Position numbers and translations under genes: made by a program. From positions 310,001-374,000 of the forward strand of contig CAWJXM010000003.1 in NCBI GenBank assembly GCA_963846635.1: a DNA stretch of 64,000 nucleotides, written 5' to 3'. This DNA comes from AP-15 sp963846635 (GTDB taxonomy: Bacteria; Pseudomonadota; Alphaproteobacteria; ATCC43930; CGMCC-115725). Numbering within the stretch: position 1 is the stretch's first letter; every line of letters begins with the position of its first letter. The notes under the pieces were generated by a model, which ran no database searches, was not told the origin of the DNA, and saw only the letters and a list, made by a program, of their open reading frames with translations. Of this stretch, positions 43,059-52,822 are shown in pieces.

Positions 43059-45128
43059 ACTCGAGGGCAAGCGGAGGACCATCTCACCCGCGCCTCCAGT
43101 CCCGCCAGCAAGGTCTTCTAAGGTGCCCCCAGCGACTAAATCTCTCTGTCCATCTTCCTAGTGATAACGTCCTTCGCCAGCAAGAAGCCGACCAAGTCAT
43201 CCTTCGAGCTGCCCAAAAAGGGTAGAGTAGGGGACGACGTCTCGCTTTGAACCGTGCAGACGGTGCAGCGGTCCGGCATATTGAGAAAGTGAGAAAGCAT
43301 TCCGCGCCAGGAGATCGGCATCGTTAGGAACACCATACCAAGCCGTGCGTCGTCGAAACCCTCAGCCGAGCCGGCTAGCCCGACTTCGCGGATTGGAGCC
43401 ATTTTGTGTGGCCCACCTGCTGGAAATCAACGGGTTAGCCGGAAAGGTCTTCACTACGGCAAGGGTTGGTTGGCTGGGTCGGTTGCAGTGATCCTGGGTA
43501 GTGGCTGAGGCGGCAATTGGAACCTGAGCTGGTTGATCAGGAGTTGCAGCTCGGGTTCCGGCTGGGTGTATCGGGTCAGCACGAGTTCGCGGCCGTCTGT
43601 GGTCGGGAGATGGACGTCGATCATTTGGACCGCGGCGAACTTCTCGATAGCGCTGCGGGCGCTCAGCCCCGGCGCCAGCGCATGCAGGCGGCGCTGCAGC
43701 GTGATGTACGAACAATAGGCCAGAAAGGCGATGAAGATATGGGCCTCGATCCGGCGTTCCTCGTGATGGAAGATCGGTCGGATGGCGAGATCTCCCTTCA
43801 GGTTTTTGAAGGCTTCTTCGACGGCGACGAGCTGGATGTAGTATTGCCAGAGAGTCGCGGGGTCGCCTTCGGTGAGATTGGTGCGTAGCAGATAGCGCCC
43901 TTCGCGTCGCCGGATCTGGCGCAGCCTGGTTCGGTTGAGCGCGAAGGCAAAGCTGGCTGAGGCCTGGTCGAGCTTGATGTCGATCAGGCGCCAGCCGATC
44001 GGCGCCTTGGCACGGGCAGCACCCAGCTTCATCAGCAATTGCTCGCGCGTGATCTTCATCGCGGCGAGCTCGTTGAGGCGCCGCCACAGCCATTTCAACT
44101 GCCGCCGGCGCATCGCCCGCTCCTTCAAGACCCGGTCGGCGCTTTGGGCGAAGACATAGAACTCGTCGTCCTGGGCCAGCAATTTGACTTGCACGCCCTG
44201 ACGAGCCTCCTGCCAGGGCTGGTCGAGGAGATGCTTCTCCAACCGGGTCAGACGGCCCTTTGGTGTGCCCACCAGATAGCGCACCGGCGGATCGCTGTGG
44301 CGCATCTCGGCCAGCACCGCCTCGCTCGGAATGCCGCGATCCATCACCCAGACGCGCCGGGCCTTGCCGTACTGCGTCTCGATCTTGCCGAGAAATTGCC
44401 GCAGCGTCTGGTTATCCGCCGTGTTGCCGGGGAGCACCTCGTAGGCCAGCGGCAGGCCTTCCGGGGTGACCACCAAGGCGATCACCACCTGCGGGCAATC
44501 CGGCCGATGATCGCGGCTGTAACCATGCCGGCGCTTGTCGCCTTCCGGCAGCTGTGCGGCGTCGATCTCGAAATAGGTGCTGGTCAGATCATAAAGCAGC
44601 ACATCGAAGCTGGCGTTGAACAGGTCGCGCCAGCGTCCGACCAGGTGCGCGAACAACGCGTCCTTGTGCTCGAGCCGTCGGTCGTGGCAGGCATACAGCT
44701 TGTGCGCCGCGGCCAGGCCAAAATCGGCGCCCAGGAGATCGGCCATGGCGCTGTTGCCGAACCAGTCGCGATGCAGTTTCCACTCGCTGCCCGGTGCGAT
44801 CAGCCGATAGGCCACCAGAACCTGGAGAATCTGGTCCCAGCGCGTCCCCTTTCGGCTCGGCGGCAGGCGGTCGGCCCAGAACCGGTCCAACTGCAGCTCG
44901 CGCCACAGCTGACCCGCCAGCCAGCACGCCCCCCATTGCCGCGGCCGGCACAGCCTGAGCGCCGACAGGCAAAGACGCACGACCGAGCCGTCATCGGCCA
45001 CCGCCGCGTAGCGATCCTCGGGGAACAGCGCCAGCCTCCGTTGCTCTCCGGACGCTGTGTCGAATACCTCGATCGCTTTACGCCAAGCCACGGCCTGTGA
45101 CGAATGGATCTCTCCTAAATAACCCCAA

Positions 45129-46022
45129 CTACGGATACGCCTTGAGGCGTTGGCTTGTGAGCGAGATGGAAGGCTTGCCCGGCCTGAAAGCGTAGGCGAC
45201 GCGGCAGGACAGGACATGGACCATGGCGTTGATCACCGACCTGTGGCGTGAATGCTCAAGCCCCATTTCGGATTTCAGAGTATCGAGTACGGTCTCGATG
45301 AGGACGCGCTTGCGCAGCATGATCTTGTCGGCCAGCGGCATGAGATCGTTCCGCATGTTGCGCCGGATGCTGGTGATGAGATGCAAGCCCCGCTGCCAGA
45401 GTTTGCTGAAGAGTTCCTGGCCGATGTAGCCCTTGTCGGCGTAAAGGGTGCCGGCCAGGTGCTGGGTCATCGCGTCGCGCACGGTGCTGTCGGCGGTGTT
45501 GCCGGGGGTGATTTTCAGCGCCATGATTTGGCCTTTGTGGTTGATCACGAAGTGCAGCTTGAGGCCGTAGAACCAGCCCATGCTGGTCTTGCCGCGTGCG
45601 GCGAGGCCCTCGAACACCCTATGGCGGTGAATGCGGCGATTGTGGCAGACGGCGAGCTTGGTTAAATCAGCGAAGTCGACGCCGCTCGGCTCGCCGCTGA
45701 GGCTGTGCAGCAGCACCATCAGAGGGGCAAACAGCCGCGGCATCAGGCTGACGAAACGGTCATAGTGCGGCAGATCGCCAAAGCAGGTGCGATACTGCTG
45801 GCCGATCCCGTAGCAGTAGAATGCCTTGAAGTGCTTGAACGGCGAGAGGTAAAACAGCACCACAATGAACAGCATCTCGGCGCGCGACAGCTTGCCTGGG
45901 CGCTGCCTGATCTGCTCCGACGGGAGCAGCCGGTGCGCTTCCCAGTCTGCGAACAGCTTGCAGAAGCCATCGGACAGCAATACAGCGCTGTGATATCGAT
46001 CGCCATTGAGGGGGCTCTCCAC
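45129..46022 (-). CDS. IS982-family transposase, intact
   Basis: 297 residues. Motifs: SDGFCKLFADWEAHRLLPSE, MLFIVVLFYLSPFKHFKAFY, GVDFADLTKLAVCHNRRIHRHRVFEGLAARGKTSMGWFYG (first catalytic Asp), ITPGNTADSTVRDAMTQHLA, LYADKGYIGQELFSKLW (second Asp), RNDLMPLADKIMLRKRVLIETVLDTLKSEM (Glu). The DST seen in copy A is DLT here, next to the first catalytic Asp, which might reduce activity. The promoter region is displaced 1.3 kb by ISAs1. Confidence 0.93.
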   Translation of the reverse strand: MESPLNGDRYHSAVLLSDGFCKLFADWEAHRLLPSEQIRQRPGKLSRAEMLFIVVLFYLSPFKHFKAFYCYGIGQQYRTCFGDLPHYDRFVSLMPRLFAPLMVLLHSLSGEPSGVDFADLTKLAVCHNRRIHRHRVFEGLAARGKTSMGWFYGLKLHFVINHKGQIMALKITPGNTADSTVRDAMTQHLAGTLYADKGYIGQELFSKLWQRGLHLITSIRRNMRNDLMPLADKIMLRKRVLIETVLDTLKSEMGLEHSRHRSVINAMVHVLSCRVAYAFRPGKPSISLTSQRLKAYP

Positions 46023-46088
46023 ACCCGGGTTTGACGCTCAGTGTTCGCAAGCCGATGCTGTCAAAGCCTTGGTTCTTTGGGAACCCCC

Positions 46089-47372
46089 CAGGGCTGTTCA
46101 GTTCTGTTGACATAGGCGCATAGCAGCGAGAGCGTCGAAGCCACCAAGAGCGGCAGCGTAGCGATCCTGGGCGAATGTGCCCCGCTGGTTAAAACGTAAA
46201 ATATTGTAAGCAAAGCTGCGCAATCTGGCGAAGATACCAGGATTGGTGCGAATACGGCTGGCATCTTCGCGAAGGGTGACATCGCGGACGTAGTGCAGGC
46301 CATTTTCGATACCCCAGTGTTTACGAATGGCATCGGCAGCCGGTTTGGCATCGATGGGGCGATTGGAGAGATAGAACGAGGTCTCGCGGGATCTTTTCCA
46401 AAAGCCCGTTGCTGGCTGAAAGGTCAGAACATTGCGCTCGACCTGGATAGCGGCAGCAACGTAGGGTGCCCATTCCGTTCTGGCCACGGCGGCAGTCGCA
46501 TCGAAGACGCCGACGATACGTGTTTCATGACGGTTACGCGCTTAGGCATCGGTCGTTTGGACGCCGGATAGGATCCGAGATCTCCGACAAAAAGCTTCGA
46601 CCTTCCGGCATAAGGTCAGCTGGTTGTCCTTAAGCTGAACGATCAGGTGCGCGTTCGCAGCTTTGGCCGCTTCGAAAGTTTTTTTGGCAATGCATGGCAT
46701 CGCACGTAACGATGTGATCGGCGACATCAAGCTCTTCCAGCAGTTTCTGGGCCGGCCGGGATCTCGTTGGTTTTTTCGTCAATTTCCATGTGAGCCAGCA
46801 CCAGGGCTGTATCGGTGGCAAAGGCGCTCAAAACCTGCCGGGCCTTGCTGTCATGAAACGCATCGAAACTGCCTTTGAGTATCTTCCCATCAAAGGCCAG
46901 AACCCGTGCTGCTCCTGTTGAAGAATGGACCGCATTAAGCTCGGCGGCATGACGACGAAAGGTCCGTTCAACATGTCCGGCATCAAGCCCGCTCAAAATA
47001 GTGCGGATCGATGTATGCGCCGGGGGCTTCTTCCACCGTAAACCAAAGGCTCTGTTCAAGCGCGGCCGATGAACCTCGATAAACGTGCGAATGCCTCGGG
47101 ATGAGTTGGCCCCCGTGACAATCGCCAATATCGAGAACAACAGGACATAACGTTGCTCATAGCGCTTGCCCTCGGCGCGCCGCGGATCTGGGATTGTATC
47201 GAGAAAATCGAGAAATCGATCGAATGGGCTCGGCATGACAACCTCCGTTTATGCGGTTGTCCGCTATAGATTCAGAGCCTATTCCGCCTGTGAATCCGCT
47301 TTTTGTTGGTCTGGTTCAATTCCTTGTCATCTGTGACCCTTCAGACTCAGTTTTTAGAACTGAACAGCCCTG
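46089..47372 (-). mobile_element. ISAs1-family element, 1,284 bp, inside IS982
   Basis: Terminal repeats CAGGGCTGTTCAGTTCT and AGAACTGAACAGCCCTG. An exact 10-bp target duplication GGGAACCCCC is present at 46079-46088 and 47373-47382, in the range known for ISAs1. The transposase is frameshifted. Confidence 0.9.
46098..47236 (-). pseudogene. ISAs1-family transposase with frameshifts
   Basis: Pieces in order: MPSPFDRFLDFLDTIPDPRR, VLLFSILAIVTGANSSRGIR, LAFDGKILKGSFDAFHDSKA (first Asp), then a frame change to LLEELDVADHIVTCDAMHCQ (second Asp region), KTFEAAKAANAHLIVQLKDN, a stop, and SNRPIDAKPAADAIRKHWGIENGLHYVRDVTLREDASRIR (Glu, H-W-x-I-E-N). The full family layout is present but at least two breaks prevent a normal product. 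Confidence 0.85.
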
Positions 47373-47716
47373 GGGAACCCCCTCAACCCTTATCCATAGT
47401 TCGGGTTAAATACAGGACCTGCCGCTGCACCACCCGGCCATCGTCGAGACGCCGATTCTCGACGATGTTCCAATAGACGTGCGTCTTGCCGTCCTTCTGC
47501 CGTCGGGTCTGCCGCAGAAACATGATGGCACGAACCTTGGCGCAGAAACCCGATCCGGGGAATAGGGTAGGTCTTCACTACAGCCAATCCCAGCGATACT
47601 CGCCAATACGAGCCCTATCAATTCAATTGCTTGCTCGCACGGCACTCAAAATCGCATTCTTGAGCAGCCAATCCGCGAAGTCGGGCTAGCGCGCGCGAAT
47701 TCTACGGTGTAATTGC

Positions 47717-48160
47717 TTATTTGCCCAAATGGCTTGCTGTTCCAGCGTGATCACCATTGGACGACATGCTGGATCCTTGGCCAATATCGGGATTGCCGGT
47801 CAGCATTTCCCAGGTTTGCGCATCGAGCGATGCCGTCTGGTCTAGACCGCTATTCTTTTGGAACTGTGCGAGGGCCCGTCTTGTCTCGGGACCCAAAACG
47901 CCATCGAGCGATCCTTTGTAGAGTCCTCTATATCGGAGTTCCAGCTGCGCCCAGCGGATATCGTCTTTCCGGATAAAATCGCCATCCCGCCAACTCTCCA
48001 GAGTTTGGGATACAGCAGGCGTGCTTCCGGCAATTATTGCGTTGCCTGAGTCTGCTACTGCGTTGCCCGGGTCAGCCGCATAATCCAGAGCGGCGCCCCC
48101 GATACCCAAAGCCAGTACCGAAGCGATGCCTAGAACGAATTTCCGGATCAATTTTCTCAT
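47717..48160 (-). CDS. Secreted peptidoglycan-binding domain protein
   Basis: 147 residues. The N-terminus MRKLIRKFVLGIASVLALGI and GGAALDYA is a signal peptide. A PG_binding_1 domain follows: DDIRWAQLELRYRGLYKGSL, DGVLGPETRRALAQFQKNSG, LDAQTWEMLTG. Such proteins bind peptidoglycan in the periplasm. GGGGG five bases before the ATG at 48160 supports this start over the one at 48172. It lies just outside the IS1634 copy B right end. Confidence 0.85.
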   Translation of the reverse strand: MRKLIRKFVLGIASVLALGIGGAALDYAADPGNAVADSGNAIIAGSTPAVSQTLESWRDGDFIRKDDIRWAQLELRYRGLYKGSLDGVLGPETRRALAQFQKNSGLDQTASLDAQTWEMLTGNPDIGQGSSMSSNGDHAGTASHLGK

Positions 48161-48320
48161 CGTTACCCCCATGTCCGTTTGTTGATGATCAGACGTTCGG
48201 TCCCGCACCTTTGGCCCCACACCACCGTCCAAACAGTCCAAATTTGGCGCTGTCGATAGTTCGGTAAGCTGTAATGGGGGCCACAAGACGTCCGTCATTC
48301 TTCAAGATCGGCGGTTGATG

Positions 48321-48529
48321 TCAGAAAGTCGGGAGGCCGCCGCTTTGTTTCGGGTCCCATTCCTTGCGCACCTGCTCCTCGACCGAAGTCCCGCTGTCGG
48401 TCGTTGCCGGCTGCTGCTGATGGTTTCCAGACTTTCCGGATCGAACACGCGCTCGACCAAGTGATCAATGGTCGCCTTCTCGCGTCAGCGTCGTCTGCGA
48501 TCTGGATTGTCTGAAAAGAGGTTGTTCAT
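48321..48529 (-). pseudogene. Small hypothetical gene with frameshift
   Basis: The start MNNLFSDNPDRRRR (48529, GGGAGAAG upstream) ends after 14 codons. A different frame further on gives TTDSGTSVEEQVRKEWDPKQ and SGGLPTF, the conserved-looking C-terminus of small alphaproteobacterial proteins. I cannot name the family. A frameshift lies between 48485 and 48430. A set of TGATCA repeats lies immediately upstream. Confidence 0.4.
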
Positions 48530-48544
48530 TTTGCGCTTCTCCCT

Positions 48545-48596
48545 TGATCATGCTTAGATGATCAGCCATTTGGATGATCACTTATTCGGATGATCA
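48545..48596. repeat. Iterated TGATCA sites (16-bp period)
   Basis: TGATCA palindromes at 48545, 48559, 48575 and 48591; the last three are each GATGATCA with exact 16-bp spacing. They lie 16-67 bp upstream of the small gene at 48529. Operator-like or iteron-like arrangement. Confidence 0.7.
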
Positions 48597-48865
48597 CTTG
48601 CCGTACGATCGAGAGATCCGACCGGTTCCATGTAAGTTGGAGTCTTTATTGTGTCCGGAGTATGACTTTTTGATTAAAGAAAAGGTATCGAGCCTCGCGG
48701 CAGGCCGGTCTTCCCTGATGCCACAAACAGGTGCTGGATCACCCTACTGATCGCGGCGAAGCAATGCTTCAATAACGTAGAGCTGCAGTCCTGGTTCCGG
48801 TGGCATGGCAGTTTGCGACAAACTGTGCTGCCCCTCGGAGCACGGCCAGCACCACGGAGGTTAGG

Positions 48866-49204
48866 ATGCCCACCTATGTCGTCGGTGATATCCACATAAC
48901 GGACCTCGCCACCTTCCAAACTCATGTGCCGCGCGCTCTGGCGACAATCGCTCGGTTTGGCGGACGCGTCATCGCCGGTGGCGGCAGGATCGACCTGCTC
49001 GAAGGCGGTCCGATGCCGGAGCGAATCTTCATCATCGAATTTCCGAGCGCCGACGCGGCGCGACGATGGTATCGGTCCGACGAATATCAGGCGGTGTTGA
49101 AAATCCGGCTGTCGGCCTCGCACGGCCGCGTATTCTTGATCGAGGGTAGTGAAATTTCCACAGCCATTCCTGTGGCCGGTTTGGATGGCGAGGTGGGATC
49201 CTGA
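48866..49204 (+). CDS. DUF1330 domain protein
   Basis: 112 residues. MPTYVVGDIHITDLATFQTH, ALATIARFGGRVIAGGGRID, LLEGGPMPERIFIIEFPSAD and AARRWYRSDEYQAVLKIRLS are the DUF1330 ferredoxin-like fold, including the W-Y-x-S-x-x-Y motif. Related to dimeric alpha/beta-barrel (EthD/NIPSNAP-like) proteins; biochemical role unknown. ACGGAGG gives a strong ribosome binding site for ATG 48866. Confidence 0.9.
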   Translation: MPTYVVGDIHITDLATFQTHVPRALATIARFGGRVIAGGGRIDLLEGGPMPERIFIIEFPSADAARRWYRSDEYQAVLKIRLSASHGRVFLIEGSEISTAIPVAGLDGEVGS

Positions 49205-49466
49205 TCGGCAGAACCGCTCCCCACTGCGGTAGCGGTGAACGGCGCCTCCAGCTTCCAGGCCGCGGTTCGTTTGTCAGATCACAACGATACAAGCTCGGAT
49301 CAGCCGGTTGTGATCGGCGTGGCGGGTCCCACCCGATGGTTTCGATAGTCCGCCGGAAGACGTTTTGAGTTGAAGGCTCGCGCGCGCGTAAAGGGCACAA
49401 GGTCACAGTCTCACGGAGAACCCGTGCTAGCGTCGATGCCCGCCGAGGTCGGGGCCGCGGCGGCAG

Positions 49467-50504
49467 TCATCCCGGCGGACTCACGCTCCAGTCCGGGTGT
49501 CCCGCTGGGTCCGCGTTCCAGAACATGATCTTGTCGAAATAAATCGTCTGGGTCTCCGCGCGCCAATCGCGGTAGATGCCGAAGCGCGGCTGTGCGTTGA
49601 TGAAGGGTGCGCCGTTGCGGCGGGCGCCATAATCGGGATCGGCCATGGGTCCCTGGTAGGCGCCGCAGAACGCGCCGTTGAGCCAGATGTCGACGCGACC
49701 GCTGGCGTCATGGGCGGGATTGAGACGCACTTGCACCGTGGTCCAACTCTCCCGCGGCAGGTCGCGCCGGCAAATTTGCGTGCGCATCACCATCGGCGGC
49801 TGGGCGCAGGGTGCGCCGGCGGCCACCTGCGCGAAGAAGCGCACGCGCTCGCCGAGCGGCCGCGCCTCGATCTTGAAGAAGGGGCTGGCGTTGCACGACT
49901 TTCCGCCCTTGAAGGAATCCTGCTTGATCTGGTGGATGACGGTACGGCAGGGCTGGCGTCCCGCCGCTGGAACGTCCTGCGGCCCGTCGCCGGCGACCTT
50001 GAAGGAGAAGCGGTACCACACAGGCTGGCCGAATTTCACCAGCTCGCCGGCGCCGGTCGCGCGGTCGGATCTCACCTGGATCTCCGCCCGCTCGCTGGGC
50101 ACGACGCTGCCGGGCTCAGCCTCCATCTCCGCCGCGCGCGAGCCCTCGCTGTCGCAGACATAGCGCTTGGCCTGCAGCATCGCCTTGCTCGCGTCCTCGA
50201 GCCCGTCGCCCTCCTGCACCGTGACGCGGCCGACCGTCTTGCCGCTGGGGTCCTCGACGACGCCGACGCGCAGCGGCTGCAGCTTGCTGTCGAGCTGACT
50301 GGAGATCCGCCACTTCCCCAGCAACTGCGACGGCGCGGCCGGATCGTAGGCGAAGAGCTCGGTGAAGACAGGTTGTGGCGTCCGCTGCGCCACCGCCGTC
50401 GCCGGCGCGAGCGCAGCGAGGAGCAGCAAGGCCGCGAGACCACCCCTGGCCTCGAGCCCGGAACCCGACCCGAGAGAAGCCGCTACATTGCCTGATCGCA
50501 CCAT
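49467..50504 (-). CDS. Secreted heparin-lyase-like polysaccharide lyase family protein
   Basis: 345 residues. Signal peptide: GGLAALLLLAALAPATAVAQ. The mature part has a jelly-roll lyase layout: PSERAEIQVRSDRATG, GQPVWYRFSFKVAGDG, VIHQIKQDSFKGGKS, PFFKIEARPLGERVRFFAQV, WTTVQVRLNPAHDASGRVDIWLNGAFCGAYQGP, RFGIYRDWRAETQTIYFDKIMFWN. This pattern (E-R-x-E near the start, HQIK, K-x-G-I-Y-R) is that of PF14099 polysaccharide lyases. Probably acts on acidic polysaccharide in the periplasm or outside. No partner genes are adjacent. Confidence 0.82.
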   Translation of the reverse strand: MVRSGNVAASLGSGSGLEARGGLAALLLLAALAPATAVAQRTPQPVFTELFAYDPAAPSQLLGKWRISSQLDSKLQPLRVGVVEDPSGKTVGRVTVQEGDGLEDASKAMLQAKRYVCDSEGSRAAEMEAEPGSVVPSERAEIQVRSDRATGAGELVKFGQPVWYRFSFKVAGDGPQDVPAAGRQPCRTVIHQIKQDSFKGGKSCNASPFFKIEARPLGERVRFFAQVAAGAPCAQPPMVMRTQICRRDLPRESWTTVQVRLNPAHDASGRVDIWLNGAFCGAYQGPMADPDYGARRNGAPFINAQPRFGIYRDWRAETQTIYFDKIMFWNADPAGHPDWSVSPPG

Positions 50505-51086
50505 GATGGGAGCCTCGACCGCCGAGCCGCGCTCCGATGATGTTAGCCCGACTTCGCCGATTAGGGCTTATTTTATTTTAAAGAATTTTCGTGGATCAAG
50601 AGACGGCAAGACAAGGGCTTGGCATAGCCTGAACAGCCGAAAATGGCTGTAGTGCCGACCAAGCCTATTCCCAGGGCCGCGTTTGTGCGGATACTGGGCG
50701 GCCATCATGTTTCTGCGTTCGAAGATTCGCCGGAAGGATGGCAAGGAGCACCGCAGCTGGAGCGTGGTGGAGAACCGGCGCGTTGCCGGTGGGCGAGTGG
50801 TGCAGCGCCATGTTTTGTATCTGGGCGAGATCAACTCGACCCAGGAACTGGCATGGCGGCGCTCGATCGAGGTGATCGAAGCCGGCACGGCGCAGCCGCG
50901 GACGCTGTCGCTGTTCCCCGAGGATCGCTGCAACGGGCTGCTGCCGGACGGCTCGATCGTCCGGTTGAACTTGTCGCAAGTGCGGCTGCGGCGGCCGCGG
51001 CAATGGGGCGCCTGCTGGCTGGCGCTGGAACTGTGGCGGGAGCTGGGTCTCGACCGGTTCTGGGCGGAACGACTGGATCCGAGCCG

Positions 51087-51110
51087 CAAAAGCCTGCCCC
51101 ACCGAAAGCT
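51087..51110 (+). repeat. Repeat A, left half at IS4-family copy 2
   Basis: AGCCTGCCCC (51091-51100) followed by ACCGAAAGCT, then the IS4-family end. The right half is GGCGAAGGCC GGGG at 52657-52670. Without the IS, the 24-bp unit lies in frame between Lys and Gly codons of the IS1634 gene. Confidence 0.75.
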
Positions 51111-52656
51111 CTAGGGGATGCACACATTTCTCAGCTCCCATCCCGTAGCGAGGGCGCGAAAGTATTCCAGGCCATGCTTGAAGGTGATGGGACCTGGCGG
51201 CCGGGAGGAGCAATAGCCTCCTGAGCTTGTCGAAGGGCCAGCCGCCCAGACGCGCGATGATCCAGGCGGCCCAGGCGCGGCCGCGCCGGGTGTGAGGATT
51301 TTTCTGCTTTGCGGTTTTGCCCTCGACCTGCGCGTTGACGGCTTCCAGGGCCGCCATCTCCTCTTGTGTGAAGGCCAGGCTGGCCGGTTCGGCGCGGCGC
51401 CGGTCACGAGCCTGCACCAGCTGGAGGATGAGGGCGGCGGCTTTGGTGGCAATCGTCGCGCGCTTCAGCAGCCGCTCGGCGCTGGCAATCTGACTGTCTT
51501 CGAGCTGCAGCCCCTGCTTCTTCAGAATGCGAAAGAGCTGCTCGATGATCCAGCGCAGCTTGTACCAGGCGACGATTTGCCAAGCCGCGTCTACGCTCGT
51601 GACGTCATGGGTGGTGAGCCGCCGCCAGTGCAGCGGCTCGCCGCCGGCCGGTGGGTCGTGTTCGGCGACCTCGACGAGAGTGAGGCGCACGCTTGGCAGG
51701 AGATCGCGAGCGCTGCCCCGCGGGCGGTTGAGAACGACCGTGCCAAAGCGCCGCGTCAGACGCGCCGTGCGGCCCGGCGCGTGCGGCCCGCGCCGGGGCC
51801 GCACGATCGTGCGCGTGTCGGCCGCTTGAAAATTGGCCCCGGTCGCGGACAGCCCGGCGCCATTGGCCCGGCGACGGTCCTGCATGACGCGCGTCAGAAT
51901 ATGAAAGTTTGGCGCGGGCACCGTCGCCCTCCTGAGCTTGTCAAAGGGCGGCATAGAGGTCGCTCTCGCGATCGGCAATCACCGTCACCATCGTCGCCGC
52001 GGCCCGCACTTCCTTGGCACGCCCGACGGTGGGGAGCCCGCGTTCCGACGCCTTGGCGGCCAAGGCCCGCCGGTTGGGCGTCACCGTCACAGGCCCGGAG
52101 CGCGTCCACACCCGCCCGCCGACCAGCCCCAGGCAGCTGCCGGTGGCCGCATCCAGCGCCAGCATGGCATGCCCCAGCAAGCCATGGATGGTGCCGTGGC
52201 CAACCTCGCCCCGGCCACGCCGGCGCCCCGCGGTCGTGCGGAAATGAACCGCGCTGGTATCCTGGATCGCCAGAACAGGCCGGCGTGTCGCCGCACGAGC
52301 GGTCTGTGCGCCCCAACCGTCCAGCAGCGCCGCAACCGTCACGTTCGGATTGGCGAGAAACCGGCCATAGCGGACGAGGTGCGCGCGGCACCCACCGGCC
52401 AGCCGGCGCACGCAGACCGTGGCATGCGCAACCATACGTTCCAGCAACGCAGCCCCCCTTTATCGCGGCGGCGATCCCCGAACCAGCCAACCGACCACTC
52501 CATCTCCTCCAGGGCGATACTCTCCATAGTGCGCCTCCCGATAGTGCGCCTCCCGGATGCCTAAATGCCGTGCACGGCAGCATACCCCGGCGCGCGTCGG
52601 GAAGCCTCCCGTCAGCAGGAGCCAATCTGGCGCGCCCAGATGTGTGCATCCCCTAG
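51111..52656 (-). mobile_element. IS4-family element, copy 2 (1,546 bp)
   Basis: Same ends, length, orientation and internal lesions as copy 1, with one visible base difference near 52003 (GCCCGCAC against GCCAGCAC). Repeat B is at 51217-51237 and 51926-51949. The host gene (IS1634 copy C) is collinear on both sides, yet the flanking 10-mers (ACCGAAAGCT, GGCGAAGGCC) are not identical. Confidence 0.9.
51137..52527 (-). pseudogene. IS4-family transposase, copy 2, same interruptions as copy 1
   Basis: The segments MESIALEEMEWSVGWFGDRR, VLAIQDTSAVHFRTT, TMVTVIADRESDLYA, FHILTRVMQDRR, WYKLRWIIEQLFRILKKQGL and PPGPITFKHGLEYF occur in order with the same frame breaks as in copy 1, including both repeat B insertions. 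Non-functional as a single gene. Confidence 0.82.
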
Positions 52657-52801
52657 GGCGAAGGCCGGGGGGCACGCGCTGGGACCAAGTCTTATTTGTG
52701 CTGGTCGCCTATCGGCTGCTGGCGCCGGGCAGCGAATGGCGGCTGCACCGCGAATGGTTCGAGCGCACGGCACTGGCCGATCTCTTGGGCGAGGATGTTG
52801 G

Positions 52802-52822
52802 CCCTTCGACAAGCTCAGGAGG
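52802..52822 (+). repeat. Repeat B inside IS1634 copy C transposase
   Basis: CCCTTCGACAAGCTCAGGAG plus G. Relative to copy B (GGCCTGGCCGCGGCG) it replaces about two bases with 18, shifting the frame between LLGEDVG and ESHKLYRCHDR. Same sequence as the unit in the IS4-family transposase. Confidence 0.85.

Larger units (their letters stand above)
45121..47407 (-). mobile_element. IS982-family element (copy B), containing an ISAs1 element
   Basis: Ends AACCCCAACTACGGATA (45121) and TATCCATAGTTCGGGTT (47391-47407) are imperfect inverted repeats. It is flanked by AAAT on both sides (45117-45120, 47408-47411). Apart from the ISAs1 insertion in the leader, it is complete. Confidence 0.9.
43454..47523 (-). 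pseudogene. IS1634-family transposase (copy B), split by IS982
   Basis: The 5' part 47523-47408 reads MFLRQTRRQKDGKTHVYWNI and VENRRLDDGRVVQRQVLYL. The 3' part 45120-43454 continues GEIHSSQAVAWRKAIEVFDT, LRPRQWGACWLAGQLWRELQ, LLYDLTSTYFEIDAAQLPEG (first Asp), RRVWVMDRGIPSEAVLAEM (second Asp), VAVEEAFKNLKGDLAIRPIF (Glu). With one copy of the 4-bp duplication AAAT removed, the two parts join in frame (592 codons). It shows what copies A and C have lost and serves as the reference for placing repeat A and repeat B insertions. Confidence 0.92.
43379..47685 (-). mobile_element. IS1634-family element (copy B) with IS982 and ISAs1 nested inside
   Basis: Terminal inverted repeats CCCGACTTCGCGGATTGG (43379-43396) and its reverse complement (47668-47685), flanked by CTAG on both sides as a possible 4-bp duplication. 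The transposase (minus strand) is interrupted 39 codons in by an IS982 element, itself interrupted in its leader by an ISAs1 element. Removing both leaves a full-length IS1634 gene. Confidence 0.88.

Noticed and set aside
43136..43402. Minus-strand frame with LPFLGSSKDDLVGFLLAKDV
   Set aside because: Faintly like a CBS/CorC transporter-associated segment, but too short and starting inside the IS1634 terminal repeat; not enough to call.
18194..52656. Composite transposon bounded by IS4-family copies 1 and 2
   Set aside because: The outer flanks show no common target duplication and are other IS halves, so rearrangement explains the arrangement better than mobilisation of 34 kb.
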